This document shows, one piece after another, positions 10,164-20,886 of a stretch of DNA of 64,000 nucleotides. Where the stretch lies: the NCBI GenBank assembly GCA_903907745.1, contig CAIVPF010000063.1, positions 1 through 64,000 on the forward strand, written 5' to 3'. The position numbers and the translations under genes were made by a program. A model generated the notes under the pieces. It made no database searches, had not been told where the DNA came from, and worked only from the letters and a program-made list of their open reading frames with translations. This DNA comes from an uncultured Cytophagaceae bacterium (GTDB taxonomy: Bacteria; Bacteroidota; Bacteroidia; Cytophagales; Spirosomataceae). Every line of letters begins with the position of its first letter. The first letter of the stretch is position 1.

Positions 10164-10802
10164 ATGCCAACCGAATCCATTCATTTAGCGGATTTATATA
10201 AACACGATGAGATTTATTGGGTCCCAGCGGATAGGCTTTCGGAGATTTCCTCGGACGTAGTTTCTGTGGTCGAATCTGCGGAGGCAAAGGGTGGAGCTGA
10301 AAAATCTACGGAGGTTTCTGATTTAGTTTCGACGCCAGCAAAAAATCAAGTAGTTTCAAGTGTCAGTTCAGAGTCTGTGAAAACAGGTCATGTAGCGGAT
10401 TCGTTTGAATCTTCCCCGACATTGGATGCGGAGGCGAATCAAAAGCCTGTGATTCCAGAGACGACCTGGTTGGTGGTCGGTGATTTATCGGATACGGAAC
10501 GTGCGCGTTTGCAAATGATTTTCTCGGCGCCACCGATGTTGCTAAGTGAGCAGGATTGGGCTGTTTATGTGCCCGGTGGCGATGAGGCCGCCTTGTCTGA
10601 ATTCATTGCGCAGGCGAAAAACAAGAAATTTATATTTCTAGGTCAACAACCTGCCACGTGGCAGTCGGAGTTTCCGATTACGGAAATTGTCCAACATACT
10701 GATAAATTAATCTATTTTTTCCCTCGTTTGTTGTCTACGCTGACCGATGCCGAAAAATCCTTAAAATTGGCTTTTTGGAACGCAATAAAGGAAATGAAAT
10801 AG
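10164..10802 (+). CDS. Hypothetical protein
   Basis: 212 aa ORF 3 nt after purA; low-complexity Ser/Val/Glu middle, structured C-terminus. Confidence 0.6.
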   Translation: MPTESIHLADLYKHDEIYWVPADRLSEISSDVVSVVESAEAKGGAEKSTEVSDLVSTPAKNQVVSSVSSESVKTGHVADSFESSPTLDAEANQKPVIPETTWLVVGDLSDTERARLQMIFSAPPMLLSEQDWAVYVPGGDEAALSEFIAQAKNKKFIFLGQQPATWQSEFPITEIVQHTDKLIYFFPRLLSTLTDAEKSLKLAFWNAIKEMK

Positions 10803-10819
10803 CGTTTTTTCCGCGCTAC

Positions 10820-10848
10820 CTTTGGCAAAGCTTTAAGCTTTGCCAAAG
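10820..10848. terminator. Perfect palindrome between convergent genes (member of the CTTTGnCAA family; possible bidirectional terminator)
   Basis: CTTTGGCAAAGCTT-T-AAGCTTTGCCAAAG, 14-bp perfect arms; abuts the tsaD stop at 10849. Confidence 0.6.
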
Positions 10849-11853
10849 TTAAGCTAGAAACGAAAGTGAAGCCAAAGGACTCACATCCTGCCCACAAAAT
10901 TCCCCCGCTTCTGCTTTGAAATGAGCGGCCATCGCAATCATCCCAGCATTATCTGTACAATACGAAAAGGCAGGAATAAAGACCTCCCAACCTTGTTTCG
11001 CGCCTAATTCCTGAATCCTCGTCCGTAAACCCGAATTCGCGGAAACACCGCCCGCAATGGCGATTTGTTTACAGCTGGTTTGGACCATAGCCTTTTTGAC
11101 CTTGCGTAATAAAATTTCAACAAGCGTTTTTTGTACCGAAGCACAAATATCCGCCTTATTTTCCTCGATAAAATTCGGATTCATCGCCACCTGTTTTTGT
11201 AGAAAATACAAAATCGATGTCTTAATTCCAGAAAATGAAAAATTCAAACCCGGCATTTCACCCATCGGAAAAGGAAAGCGATCCGGGTTACCCTCTTTGG
11301 CTAATTTATCAATCAGCGGACCGCCAGGATAAGGCAATCCAATCAGCTTCGCCGTTTTATCAAAGGCCTCACCCACCGCATCATCCATCGTTTCCCCGAT
11401 GATTTCCATATCCAATGCACTTTTCACCCAGACCAATTGCGTATGCCCCCCACTCACCGTCAAACATAAAAAAGGAAACAGCGGCCGTGGCTCCTCGATG
11501 AAATGCGCCAAGACATGCGCCTGCATGTGATTAACGTCGATTAATGGTATTTTCAAACTAAGCGCCAGCGCTTTGGCAAAAGATGTTCCGATCATCAGCG
11601 CGCCCAACAAACCCGGCCCCCGCGTGAATGCAATGGCATTCAAGTCATTTTTGTTTATATTTGCTTTTTGCAGCGCTTCCTGAACCACAGGAATGATGGA
11701 TTTTTGATGAGCCCTGCTGGCTAATTCCGGAACGACACCGCCCCACTCCGTATGAATGAGCTGGGTCGAAATGACGTTCGAACGAAGTTCTCCGTCGACC
11801 ATTACGGCCGCCGAGGTTTCGTCACAAGAAGATTCAATGGCCAGTAGGATCAT
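10849..11853 (-). CDS. tsaD: tRNA N6-adenosine threonylcarbamoyltransferase
   Basis: MILLAIESSCDETSAAV...; HMQAHVLAH; AGGVSANSGLR. Confidence 0.97.
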   Translation of the reverse strand: MILLAIESSCDETSAAVMVDGELRSNVISTQLIHTEWGGVVPELASRAHQKSIIPVVQEALQKANINKNDLNAIAFTRGPGLLGALMIGTSFAKALALSLKIPLIDVNHMQAHVLAHFIEEPRPLFPFLCLTVSGGHTQLVWVKSALDMEIIGETMDDAVGEAFDKTAKLIGLPYPGGPLIDKLAKEGNPDRFPFPMGEMPGLNFSFSGIKTSILYFLQKQVAMNPNFIEENKADICASVQKTLVEILLRKVKKAMVQTSCKQIAIAGGVSANSGLRTRIQELGAKQGWEVFIPAFSYCTDNAGMIAMAAHFKAEAGEFCGQDVSPLASLSFLA

Positions 11854-11919
11854 GTCAAAAATTATTCGCAAAAATAAGGCAAATTAAACCGATTTCGGTT
11901 TTTTTCTTAAAAAGAAAAA

Positions 11920-14900
11920 ATGGTAAAATACCTAAAAATCTTCGCCAAATCGATCCTGTATGGATTAGTGGGGATATTTTTGCTGATTTTTACCTTCATT
12001 TTACTCCTGCGCGCCCCGAGTAATCAGACCCTTCTCGCCCAATATTTTTCACCCAAAATCGAAAAAGCCATCGGGTATCCTTTGACCCTCAAAGGAATCC
12101 AAATCAAGTTTTTCGACGAAGTCAGCTTCTGGGGACTCCGCGTGAAAGACCCCTGGGGCAAAGACATGATCTACATCGAAAGGCTGGATATCAATTTCAA
12201 CCTCAGCGATTTATTCCTACAAGGCGCCAAGCCCACCATGGAATACGCCCGTTTGCTACATCCTCGCGTCCATTTGATTCTCGAGAAAAAATCGGGAAAG
12301 ATTAACATGAATGAATTTATCGATCGACTCGTTCGTTGGCTCAGTTCTAAAAACCCATCTAAATCAAACGAATCATCTCTATTTAAAATCCAAGGTGCCG
12401 AAGTCGTAGACGGCATATTTTTATTGGACGATGAACAAGAAAAAAACCTTTCTTCCTCCACGCATTTCGACATTTCCCACTTTTCATTTATAAAAATTAA
12501 CGCCAAAGTCAACGATTTTTATGTCAAAGGCGACACCATCGGACTTCAAACCATCGGCCTCCAAACCATCGATCCAGCCAGCGGATTTCAGGTGAAAAAA
12601 TTGGATACGCATTTCATGATTTGTGATAAACAAATGCGTTTTGACCAATTGGACCTACGCTTCAACGACTCCTTTTTAAAAGATCAAGTCGTCATGAATT
12701 ATCGAAATTTGGATGATTTAACCCAATGGATTCCCAAGGTGCGCATGGTCGCGAACCTGAAAAAAAGCCAAGTGAAAGGCGAAGACGTCAGCCGCTTCAT
12801 CGAAGCCATGTCCCCCTACAAAGGAATGTATCGCCTAAACGGAAATTTGGATGGGACAGTGACCAATTTAAGCTTGAAGAATTTCGAAATAGCTTTTGGC
12901 CAAAATTCCGTCTTGCGAGGCAATTTCACCTTCAAAGGCCTTCCGAATATCGATCAAACACAAATGGATTTTGACATGAAAAAATCCTTGTTTGTCCCAA
13001 AAGACCTTGCCGTTTTCATTAGCCCCTCTGCCGTTAGCAAAATGGAAATGTTAGGTCCTGTGGCCTTTGATGGTAATTTTCATGGAACGAATCAGCGCTT
13101 TAAAACGATGGGTAAATTAAATACCGGTCTTGGCTATATGGAAGGGGATGTGCAAATGGACCTCAAAGATTCCATGGCGCTTTCAGCGTATCAAGGAGAG
13201 GTTAAATTGCGAAAATTCCAATTAGGTAAACTCCTCGATTTGCAAGATTATTTAGGCAATATCGATTTAGAAGGCAAAATTAAAGGCCACGGATTCTCAA
13301 AAAAATCAGCCCAGGTCGACTTTGATGGCAGGGTCTCCGAAATTCATTTTAATTCCTATGACTACAAGCGAGTTGTTTTCAAGGGCAACTTCCAAAGACA
13401 AATGTTTAAAGGGGCCGTCTCCGTCTTGGACTCCAATTTAATCGCCTCCATGGAAGGCGAAATTAACTTACAACCCGAAAAAGCTAGTTACCTTTTGGAA
13501 GGTAAAATCGAACATGCGCATCTTGGAAAACTCCACATGATGAAAGAAGATATTCAGGTTAGAACAGGTTTTGAATTAGACCTCCGCTTTACGACTTTGG
13601 ATGATCTTTTGGGTAGAGCCATTTTTACCGACTTGAATATAAAAAAACCGGGCATGGAAGATTTACCGATCGGTTTGCTCTCTTTTTCTTCCAATAAAAA
13701 CTTCAATGGTGATCGCCATTATCAAGTAAATTCTGATCTCATTTCCATCGATGTAAAAGGCAATTTCGTGCCCATGCGCATGCAGAACGACCTTAAACAA
13801 GTTTGGAACGAATATGCTTTGTTTTTCCAAAAACCTGAAAACGAACGCCAGAAATATTATGCCGCTCGAAGCTATGACACCGAGCGAAAATATCAAGCCG
13901 ATTTCACCATCATCTGCCATCAAGCAGCCCCTATTTTAAGTCGTTTTTACCCATCTGTGGGCCTAGGGAAAAATACCGTTTTTTCAGGAAATATCACGAA
14001 AGGAAGAACCTTTGCCTTGAGTTTGGAGTCCTATCCAGACACCCTGATTTTAGGGGGTTACCAATTTTATCAGTCCGTTTTCTCCTTGCAAAGCTCCAAG
14101 TTTTTAGGTGGGCCCGAAGTGTCGTCAAGCCTCGTTTTTCAGTCGAGACGCCAACAATTAAATTTCCTCAGCCCAACCGAAAATTTCAAATTAAACGCAC
14201 TTTGGGATCAAGATAAGATCAATTTTGGCTTAGACTTTAAACAACAAGGGGAAGATAATTTAGCCCATTTTGGGGGTAATTGGAAATTCGAAAAAGATGG
14301 ATTATCCCTTCGATTTAAGGATTCCTACATGAAGATTTTGGGGCAGGATTGGGCGATAGACCCGGAAAATAAAATTACGATTAAAGGCCCCGAATGGAAG
14401 GCGGAACAGGTGTTAATCTCCAATAAAAAACAATCCATTTCGCTCCAAGGAAGCCTGTCCATGGACTCCACGGAAACCTTGAAATTGCGGGCGAACAAGT
14501 TCCAATTAGCCACCCTCGGTCCCCTTTTCGCCATCAAAGCCTTTGGTGAATTAAACGCCGAAGTGAGTATTCAGAACTGGTATCAAAATACCCGTTTGGA
14601 TACATGGCTAATCATCGACTCGTTACGCCTAAATAAATTTTACATGGGTAATTTCCAGGGTGTGGGGACCTATTTGGCACAATCCCAATTGATGGATTTG
14701 AACTATCATCTAAATCGATATGGGGAATCTGTGATGTCCATCAGCGGCGCCTATAAACCTTACGAGGAAAGTAATAAGCTGAATATCAAAGCGGAATTAA
14801 ATAAAACAAATCTCGGAATTCTCGAACCTTTCACGGAAGGTGTCTTTTCCGGTTTATCAGGCGATGCCTCCGGGGAATTGCGGATCAGTGGGTCTTTGGA

Positions 14901-16389
14901 CGATCCGAATCTGCAAGGGCGTATTGTGGTTCAAAAAGCTAAGGTCAATTTTGACTATCTTAATACAGCGATCAATGTGACTGATACGGTGGTATTTAAG
15001 GGCCGACAAATCATCGGAAAAAATTGGACTCTAAAAGACAATGATGGCAACGTGGCTAAATTAAATGGAAAGGTGAATTTTCCGAAAGGAAAGCCATTTG
15101 AGATGTCTTTGTCGGCCGATCTTAATCGCTATAAAATCCTAAATACGCAACGGAGTCCTTCATCTTTTTATTTCGGGACGGGGATAGCTAGTGGCCTGTT
15201 TCAATTAGATGGAACCTTACAGGATTTGCGGATTTCAGGCAACTTAAAAAGCGAACGCGGGACTAAATTGTATATTCCTTTAGACCGGGAATTTGCCTCC
15301 TCGGATGAACAAGATTATGAGTTTTTAAGTGAAAGTTTAAAGGCAGTTTCAGAGGAAAAATTAGCCAAAAAACCCGCATCGAGCGACTTGCCTATCATCC
15401 TTGACCTCAACTTAAATTTCACGCCGGATGCCTATGGCGAGGTACAATTTGATAGTAAAAAAGGGGATATTATGCGTGTTTATGGTTCTGGAGGGATTAA
15501 AATGAGCCTGGATAAAAAGGGTGATTTTAAGATGAATGGCGATTATGCCATTGACCAAGGGGATTATACGTTCACCCTTCAGAACTTGATTAATAAGAAA
15601 TTTGCGATTCAACGAGGTTCGAAAATCTCCTGGAAAGGCGATCCTTTAGACGCGAATGTCGATATCAAAGCGGTATACACCCAATACGCGTCTTTATTCC
15701 CAATTTTATTGGATACGACCAATAAGGGGAATTTGCCTGAATTCAAACGCCGCTACCCAGTTGACGTCACCATTAACCTACAAAATCGCCTGCTTTCGCC
15801 GAATGTGTCCTTTGACATCGGTATCCGAGATTATCCCAAAGACATGACCCTAAACGGCGCAGTGACGGCCTTCACGAATCGGATTAAGACGGATGAGCAG
15901 GAGCTGACCCGACAAGTAAGTAACGTCTTACTATTCGGACAGCTCGTTTCTCCATTCGGGGGAAGTGGTATCGCTTTGGGAAATTTGGTGGGAAATTTTA
16001 CGGAGATGCTATCGAATCAATTGAGCAATTTGGCTTCGCAGATCAACAAAGATTTGAATATCGACGTGTATTTAGGTGGTGGGACCTTGAACCAAGATAT
16101 CTTAACGAATTTGCAATTGCGGGCTTCTTACAATGTAAATAATCGGTTACGTATTTCTCGCAGTGGAGGATTTACCGATGCACGAAATCAGACGAGCCCA
16201 CAGATTTTGTTGGGCGACTGGGCACTGGAATGGTTTGTGAAAAAAGATGGAAGTTTACGTGCGAAGACCTATAACCGGAACGTACAAACGACACTTTTAG
16301 GCTCCTTAAATTCTTACCAAATCAATCAGACGTTTGGGGCGAGCCTTGTGTTCAATAAGAGCTTTAATTCCTTCTGGGGAAGCAAATAA
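11920..16389 (+). CDS. TamB-like translocation/assembly module (AsmA/DUF490-type) protein
   Basis: 1489 aa, N-terminal TM, long beta-rich region, C-terminal DUF490-like part (LLFGQLVSPFGGSGIALGN...). Confidence 0.85.
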   Translation: MVKYLKIFAKSILYGLVGIFLLIFTFILLLRAPSNQTLLAQYFSPKIEKAIGYPLTLKGIQIKFFDEVSFWGLRVKDPWGKDMIYIERLDINFNLSDLFLQGAKPTMEYARLLHPRVHLILEKKSGKINMNEFIDRLVRWLSSKNPSKSNESSLFKIQGAEVVDGIFLLDDEQEKNLSSSTHFDISHFSFIKINAKVNDFYVKGDTIGLQTIGLQTIDPASGFQVKKLDTHFMICDKQMRFDQLDLRFNDSFLKDQVVMNYRNLDDLTQWIPKVRMVANLKKSQVKGEDVSRFIEAMSPYKGMYRLNGNLDGTVTNLSLKNFEIAFGQNSVLRGNFTFKGLPNIDQTQMDFDMKKSLFVPKDLAVFISPSAVSKMEMLGPVAFDGNFHGTNQRFKTMGKLNTGLGYMEGDVQMDLKDSMALSAYQGEVKLRKFQLGKLLDLQDYLGNIDLEGKIKGHGFSKKSAQVDFDGRVSEIHFNSYDYKRVVFKGNFQRQMFKGAVSVLDSNLIASMEGEINLQPEKASYLLEGKIEHAHLGKLHMMKEDIQVRTGFELDLRFTTLDDLLGRAIFTDLNIKKPGMEDLPIGLLSFSSNKNFNGDRHYQVNSDLISIDVKGNFVPMRMQNDLKQVWNEYALFFQKPENERQKYYAARSYDTERKYQADFTIICHQAAPILSRFYPSVGLGKNTVFSGNITKGRTFALSLESYPDTLILGGYQFYQSVFSLQSSKFLGGPEVSSSLVFQSRRQQLNFLSPTENFKLNALWDQDKINFGLDFKQQGEDNLAHFGGNWKFEKDGLSLRFKDSYMKILGQDWAIDPENKITIKGPEWKAEQVLISNKKQSISLQGSLSMDSTETLKLRANKFQLATLGPLFAIKAFGELNAEVSIQNWYQNTRLDTWLIIDSLRLNKFYMGNFQGVGTYLAQSQLMDLNYHLNRYGESVMSISGAYKPYEESNKLNIKAELNKTNLGILEPFTEGVFSGLSGDASGELRISGSLDDPNLQGRIVVQKAKVNFDYLNTAINVTDTVVFKGRQIIGKNWTLKDNDGNVAKLNGKVNFPKGKPFEMSLSADLNRYKILNTQRSPSSFYFGTGIASGLFQLDGTLQDLRISGNLKSERGTKLYIPLDREFASSDEQDYEFLSESLKAVSEEKLAKKPASSDLPIILDLNLNFTPDAYGEVQFDSKKGDIMRVYGSGGIKMSLDKKGDFKMNGDYAIDQGDYTFTLQNLINKKFAIQRGSKISWKGDPLDANVDIKAVYTQYASLFPILLDTTNKGNLPEFKRRYPVDVTINLQNRLLSPNVSFDIGIRDYPKDMTLNGAVTAFTNRIKTDEQELTRQVSNVLLFGQLVSPFGGSGIALGNLVGNFTEMLSNQLSNLASQINKDLNIDVYLGGGTLNQDILTNLQLRASYNVNNRLRISRSGGFTDARNQTSPQILLGDWALEWFVKKDGSLRAKTYNRNVQTTLLGSLNSYQINQTFGASLVFNKSFNSFWGSK

Positions 16390-16393
16390 AAAA

Positions 16394-16411
16394 AGCCGCT
16401 GGTGGGCGGCT
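16394..16411 (+). terminator. Short stem-loop after the tamB-like gene
   Basis: AGCCGC-TGGTGG-GCGGCT immediately after the stop codon. Confidence 0.5.
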
Positions 16412-16434
16412 CTCTTTATTCAGATTAAATCCGA

Positions 16435-17376
16435 TTACTTTACTTCGAAACCTCCTGTTCCGATCGCATAGCCTTCTGAATACAATTCAATTGTATATTT
16501 TCCTGGCTTATAAGCCACTCCTCCGCGCATATACAAAAAGCTAACTTCTTGGTTGTTATTTGAATATGTCACAGTTTGCTTCGCTGTAAAAGGAATTTCT
16601 TTTCCGCCTTGGGTGATTTTTCCAGATCCATTCGCATCGTCAGCTAAGGTTGCACCTTCCGCATCTAATACGCGTACGTAAACGATTTTATTCTCTAATT
16701 TCGTGATTGGGTTGGTGGCTAATGTAAATACGATCTTTAATTTATCGATACGCTTTCCATTTAAGCGAGCAGCATCGTTTTCTTTGCCTTTGGCATTAAC
16801 TGCTAGGACACGAATGTTTTGTGCTTTTAAAGCGGAAGCAATGCTTACTTTACGAGCTAATTCTTTGTTTTGAGCAGCTACATCCGAAAGCGTATCCGCC
16901 AAGTTTTTATTTTGAGTCTTTAGGCCCGTATTTTCCGTGTTCAGCGTTTGATTCTGTGTGGATAATACTTGGTTATTTTCTGTCAAAACACCATTTTGCT
17001 TTTTCAATTCAGCGATATCGGCATCTTTTTGAACCAAGAATCCGTCGTATTCCTTGATTTTTGCCTCATACGATTCGATGGTCGCATGGTTTGATTTTTT
17101 CAAAGAAGCCTTGTCTTGCTCTAATTGCACTTTTAATGCTTCTAAATCAGCCACCTGGCCACCTAAAGCTTTGATTTCGGCGATTTTGTTGTCCAATTGC
17201 GTGGAGATAGAATCTAATTTAGTGCGGGTATTGGATAATTCAGTTGCTTTTTGTTCAATCGAAACGGCTTGTTCTTTATTTAATTGGGTTGATCTAAAAT
17301 ACAAGACGCCTAAAACGGCTGATAAAACAGCTAGGACAATCAGGGCTACTTTGGAGGTGTTGTTATTGGATTCCAT
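16435..17376 (-). CDS. Membrane-anchored coiled-coil protein, function unknown
   Basis: 313 aa; N-terminal TM, long coiled coil, beta-rich C-terminal domain. Confidence 0.75.
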   Translation of the reverse strand: MESNNNTSKVALIVLAVLSAVLGVLYFRSTQLNKEQAVSIEQKATELSNTRTKLDSISTQLDNKIAEIKALGGQVADLEALKVQLEQDKASLKKSNHATIESYEAKIKEYDGFLVQKDADIAELKKQNGVLTENNQVLSTQNQTLNTENTGLKTQNKNLADTLSDVAAQNKELARKVSIASALKAQNIRVLAVNAKGKENDAARLNGKRIDKLKIVFTLATNPITKLENKIVYVRVLDAEGATLADDANGSGKITQGGKEIPFTAKQTVTYSNNNQEVSFLYMRGGVAYKPGKYTIELYSEGYAIGTGGFEVK

Positions 17377-17484
17377 TATTGATTATTTAGGGTTTAATTA
17401 TTTAGCGCCAAAAATACAATAAATAAATTGAAATAGCCCTTTTAAAGCACATTTTGGTTAATTTGCGAGACAAAACGAATCATT

Positions 17485-19080
17485 ATGCCTACGTATGACT
17501 TTATTGTCATCGGTTCTGGGATTGCAGGTTTATCCTACACAGCTAAATTAGCCACTTATTTTGAGGAGCAAAATCAAGTGGTCAGGATAGCCGTAATCAC
17601 CAAAACAGTTGCGGAAGAAACCAATACCAAATACGCTCAAGGCGGAATCGCTGCCGTTTGGGACGAGGAAGATTCTTTTGAAAAGCATATTCAAGATACA
17701 CTCGTGGCGGGTGATTTTTTAAGTGATCCAGCTGTGGTGGAATTGGTCGTGCGCGAGGCGCCGGAACGCTTGAAGGAATTGATAGACTATGGGACGGATT
17801 TTGATCGTCGGGCCGATGGCAGCTTTGATCTCGTCAAAGAAGGCGGACATTCCGATAAACGCATTTTGCATTACAAGGATTCCACAGGAAATGAAATCGA
17901 GCGGGCATTAGTAGCCAAAGTGAAATCCTTCGCTTCCGTCGATTTTTTCACACATTATTTTGCGGTGGATTTAATAACCCAACATCATTTGGGCGAAAAG
18001 GTCACCAAAGACACCCCGAATAAAAAATGTTTTGGGGCCTATGTCCTAAATTTAAAGACCCAAAAGGTAGAGACTTTTTTGGGAAAAACGACCATGCTGG
18101 CCACGGGTGGGATTGGCCAGGTGTATCAGTCGACCACCAATCCGAAAATCGCCACCGGCGACGGAATTGCCATGGCTTATCGGGCCAAAGGTTTCGTGCA
18201 AGGCATGGAATTCATCCAATTCCATCCGACAGCTTTGTACAATCCAGGTAAAAAACCAAGTTTCTTGATTTCCGAGGCCGTTCGCGGACATGGAGGTATT
18301 TTGAAGAATCAAGATGGGTCTACCTTCATGGAAAAATACGATGGCCGCTTGTCCTTAGCGCCACGGGATATTGTTGCACGGGCGATCGACTCTGAAATGA
18401 AAAGACAAGGAACCGATCACGTGTTTTTAGATACACGACATATTCCAAAGGAGGAAATCTTACAGCATTTCCCCATGATTTATGCGCATTGTCTCAAAGA
18501 ATTAGGGATCGATATGTCTGAGGAAATGATTCCCGTGGTACCGGCCCAACATTATTTATGTGGGGGAATCATCGTGGATGAATTTAGTCGGACGAATATC
18601 CAACATTTATATGCCGCCGGCGAATGTTCACATACGGGTTTGCATGGCGCGAACCGCTTGGCCTCGAATAGTTTATTGGAAGCCATTGTCTATGCACATC
18701 GGGCTTTTGAAAAATCAGTAGAAGAATTTGGGACGCAGGGGATGCCTTCAAATATCCCGGATTGGAATGATGAGGGGACTCGAAATCCAGAGGAATTGGT
18801 CTTGGTGACGGAAATGGCGAAGGAGTTGGAATCCATCATGTCGAACTATGTGGGGATTGTTCGGACGGATCGTCGTTTGAAAAGGGCCTACGATCGTTTG
18901 GAATTAATTTACATCGAACATGAAGAATTGTATAAACAGTCAAAAATCACGGTGCCACTTTGTGAGCTGCGTAACATGATTAATGTGGCTTATCTCATCA
19001 TAAAGCACGCCCGCGCCCAACGAGAAAACAAGGGCTTACATTATAATTTAGATTTGATTTCGAAGGCGGAGGAATTTTGA
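17485..19080 (+). CDS. nadB: L-aspartate oxidase
   Basis: FAD motif GSGIAGLSYTAKLA; TKYAQGGIAAVW; HGANRLASNSLLEA; 531 aa. Confidence 0.95.
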   Translation: MPTYDFIVIGSGIAGLSYTAKLATYFEEQNQVVRIAVITKTVAEETNTKYAQGGIAAVWDEEDSFEKHIQDTLVAGDFLSDPAVVELVVREAPERLKELIDYGTDFDRRADGSFDLVKEGGHSDKRILHYKDSTGNEIERALVAKVKSFASVDFFTHYFAVDLITQHHLGEKVTKDTPNKKCFGAYVLNLKTQKVETFLGKTTMLATGGIGQVYQSTTNPKIATGDGIAMAYRAKGFVQGMEFIQFHPTALYNPGKKPSFLISEAVRGHGGILKNQDGSTFMEKYDGRLSLAPRDIVARAIDSEMKRQGTDHVFLDTRHIPKEEILQHFPMIYAHCLKELGIDMSEEMIPVVPAQHYLCGGIIVDEFSRTNIQHLYAAGECSHTGLHGANRLASNSLLEAIVYAHRAFEKSVEEFGTQGMPSNIPDWNDEGTRNPEELVLVTEMAKELESIMSNYVGIVRTDRRLKRAYDRLELIYIEHEELYKQSKITVPLCELRNMINVAYLIIKHARAQRENKGLHYNLDLISKAEEF

Positions 19081-19140
19081 ATCTAATGTCCTTCATAAGA
19101 CCCATATTTGAATTCTTGGGCGCCATGCAAACGAGGAGTT

Positions 19141-19776
19141 TTAAATCTGATTTTTCAAGTACGAAACGATCACTTCTAGGCCTCTTTCGAAATGGTGATT
19201 GTTTGGAATCACGATATCACAACTCCGTTTATGAGGCCGAATAAATTCCTCGTAAGTTGGCCTTACATGGTATTTCCAGCGGTACATCACGTCTTGGAGG
19301 TCGTATCCGCGTTCTTCGTTGTCCCGTTTAATCCGACGTTTTAATTTGATTTTATCTTGTGCGTCAATGAAAATTTTCAAATCCAATAATTTCGCCACTT
19401 CAGGGAAATGAAAGACAAAAATCCCTTCGACCACCAGGATTTTCCGAGGGTGAAAATGCAACATAGCTGGAATTTTTTCAGCGTTATTGAAGGTGTATTC
19501 TTCCCGGCTAACGATATTTCCAGCTCTTAGTTTTTCGACATCTGCCGCGAAGGACTTATCGTCAATCGCGCCCGGCAAATCATAATTTTCGATTCCATTA
19601 TGGTCCTTGGTTTGCTGGTTTTTGGGCCGGTAATAATTGTCTTGTGAAAGGAGACAAATGTCATCTTGCGCAAATTGCTCAAGCAATCGATTCAAAAATA
19701 AGGTTTTACCAGAGGCGCTACCGCCCGTGATTCCAATTATAAAGGGACGCTCAATACTAGAAGACATGTAAATCAA
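19141..19776 (-). CDS. udk: Uridine kinase
   Basis: GITGGSASGKT P-loop; LSQDNYYRP; RRIKRDNEERGYD. Confidence 0.93.
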   Translation of the reverse strand: MIYMSSSIERPFIIGITGGSASGKTLFLNRLLEQFAQDDICLLSQDNYYRPKNQQTKDHNGIENYDLPGAIDDKSFAADVEKLRAGNIVSREEYTFNNAEKIPAMLHFHPRKILVVEGIFVFHFPEVAKLLDLKIFIDAQDKIKLKRRIKRDNEERGYDLQDVMYRWKYHVRPTYEEFIRPHKRSCDIVIPNNHHFERGLEVIVSYLKNQI

Positions 19777-19803
19777 TTAAGCTACAAAGGTGCTAAATGG
19801 CTT

Positions 19804-20337
19804 TCATTTTTCAAATGTTAGGTAACAGGCTTTTTCGTCTTTTTTTGTTTTAGCCCTAAAAATAAAGCCCGCATTTTCCATTAAGTCAATCAAATCACGC
19901 TCGAAAAACAAAGCTTTTCCGCAGTCTTGATGTATTTGATTTTCCTTAGTTGCTAGTTCCTCTTCCATGAGAATTTGTCCTCCTTTTTTACCTATGCGAT
20001 ACATTTCTTGAGCCACGTCTGCTTGATTGTCAAATTCATGAAAGCTATTAAAGAGCAAAATTACATCGGCTTCCTGATCTTGTAAAGAAGTTTTTTCGGC
20101 TGATTCTAGGCGAAATTCGGCGGAGGTGGACAGGGTTTTTTGATGTATTTTTTGGAAATAATCCAGCGTTTCTTGTAGGTCCATGGAGTTTAAAACAGCC
20201 GAATTTGAGTCGATGAGAATTAGGTGTTTGGCGGGTTTTTGGTGCATCAATTGGACTTCCCACCAGCCTGCGCCACAGCCTAATGAAACGAGCGTGGCGT
20301 TTGGATCATATCCTAAAAGTTCAACTAATTCTTTCAT
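19804..20337 (-). CDS. SAM-dependent methyltransferase (track ORF begins at 20406; ATG 20337 preferred)
   Basis: SLGCGAGWWEVQL motif I; the longer ORF start would overlap the divergent 20400 gene. Confidence 0.75.
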   Translation of the reverse strand: MKELVELLGYDPNATLVSLGCGAGWWEVQLMHQKPAKHLILIDSNSAVLNSMDLQETLDYFQKIHQKTLSTSAEFRLESAEKTSLQDQEADVILLFNSFHEFDNQADVAQEMYRIGKKGGQILMEEELATKENQIHQDCGKALFFERDLIDLMENAGFIFRAKTKKDEKACYLTFEK

Positions 20338-20399
20338 GAACAGGCAAATTATGGATAATTCAGGAAGGGTGCTATATTTGGGGCTATTAATCAAAAGAT

Positions 20400-20885
20400 A
20401 TGGCAAATTTTATAGCTCCGACGGCATCTGTGATGGGACGCGTGATAATCGGGAAGGACGTTTCGATCTGGTATGGCGCGGTCATTCGGGCGGATGTGGA
20501 AGAGATTCATTTAGGGGATGCATGTAATATTCAAGATAATGTGGTGTTGCATGCGGATGAGGGGGACAAAACGATCATAGGCCCGCGGGTGACCGTGGGT
20601 CACTCGGCGATTGTGCATGGGGCGGAAGTGGGGGAAGGTTCTTTGATTGGGATGCATGCGACGATATTGAACCGTGCTAAAATTGGCAAATATTGTTTGA
20701 TCGGTGCGCATGCTTTGGTGACAGAGGGAATGCAGATTCCTGATTATTCCATGGTTTTAGGCATGCCGGCGAAGGTGGTAAAAACCTTGAATGAGGAGCA
20801 AATTGAGCGCTTGAAACAAGGCGCAGATCATTATGTGGAGATGGGGGCAAGGCATTTGTCGGGCGAATTTCCCTTGATTCATTAA
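20400..20885 (+). CDS. Gamma-carbonic anhydrase / hexapeptide-repeat family protein
   Basis: IWYGAVIRADVEEIHLGDACNIQDNVVLHAD...GHSAIVHGAEVG; left-handed beta-helix repeats. Confidence 0.92.
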   Translation: MANFIAPTASVMGRVIIGKDVSIWYGAVIRADVEEIHLGDACNIQDNVVLHADEGDKTIIGPRVTVGHSAIVHGAEVGEGSLIGMHATILNRAKIGKYCLIGAHALVTEGMQIPDYSMVLGMPAKVVKTLNEEQIERLKQGADHYVEMGARHLSGEFPLIH

Positions 20886-20886
20886 G

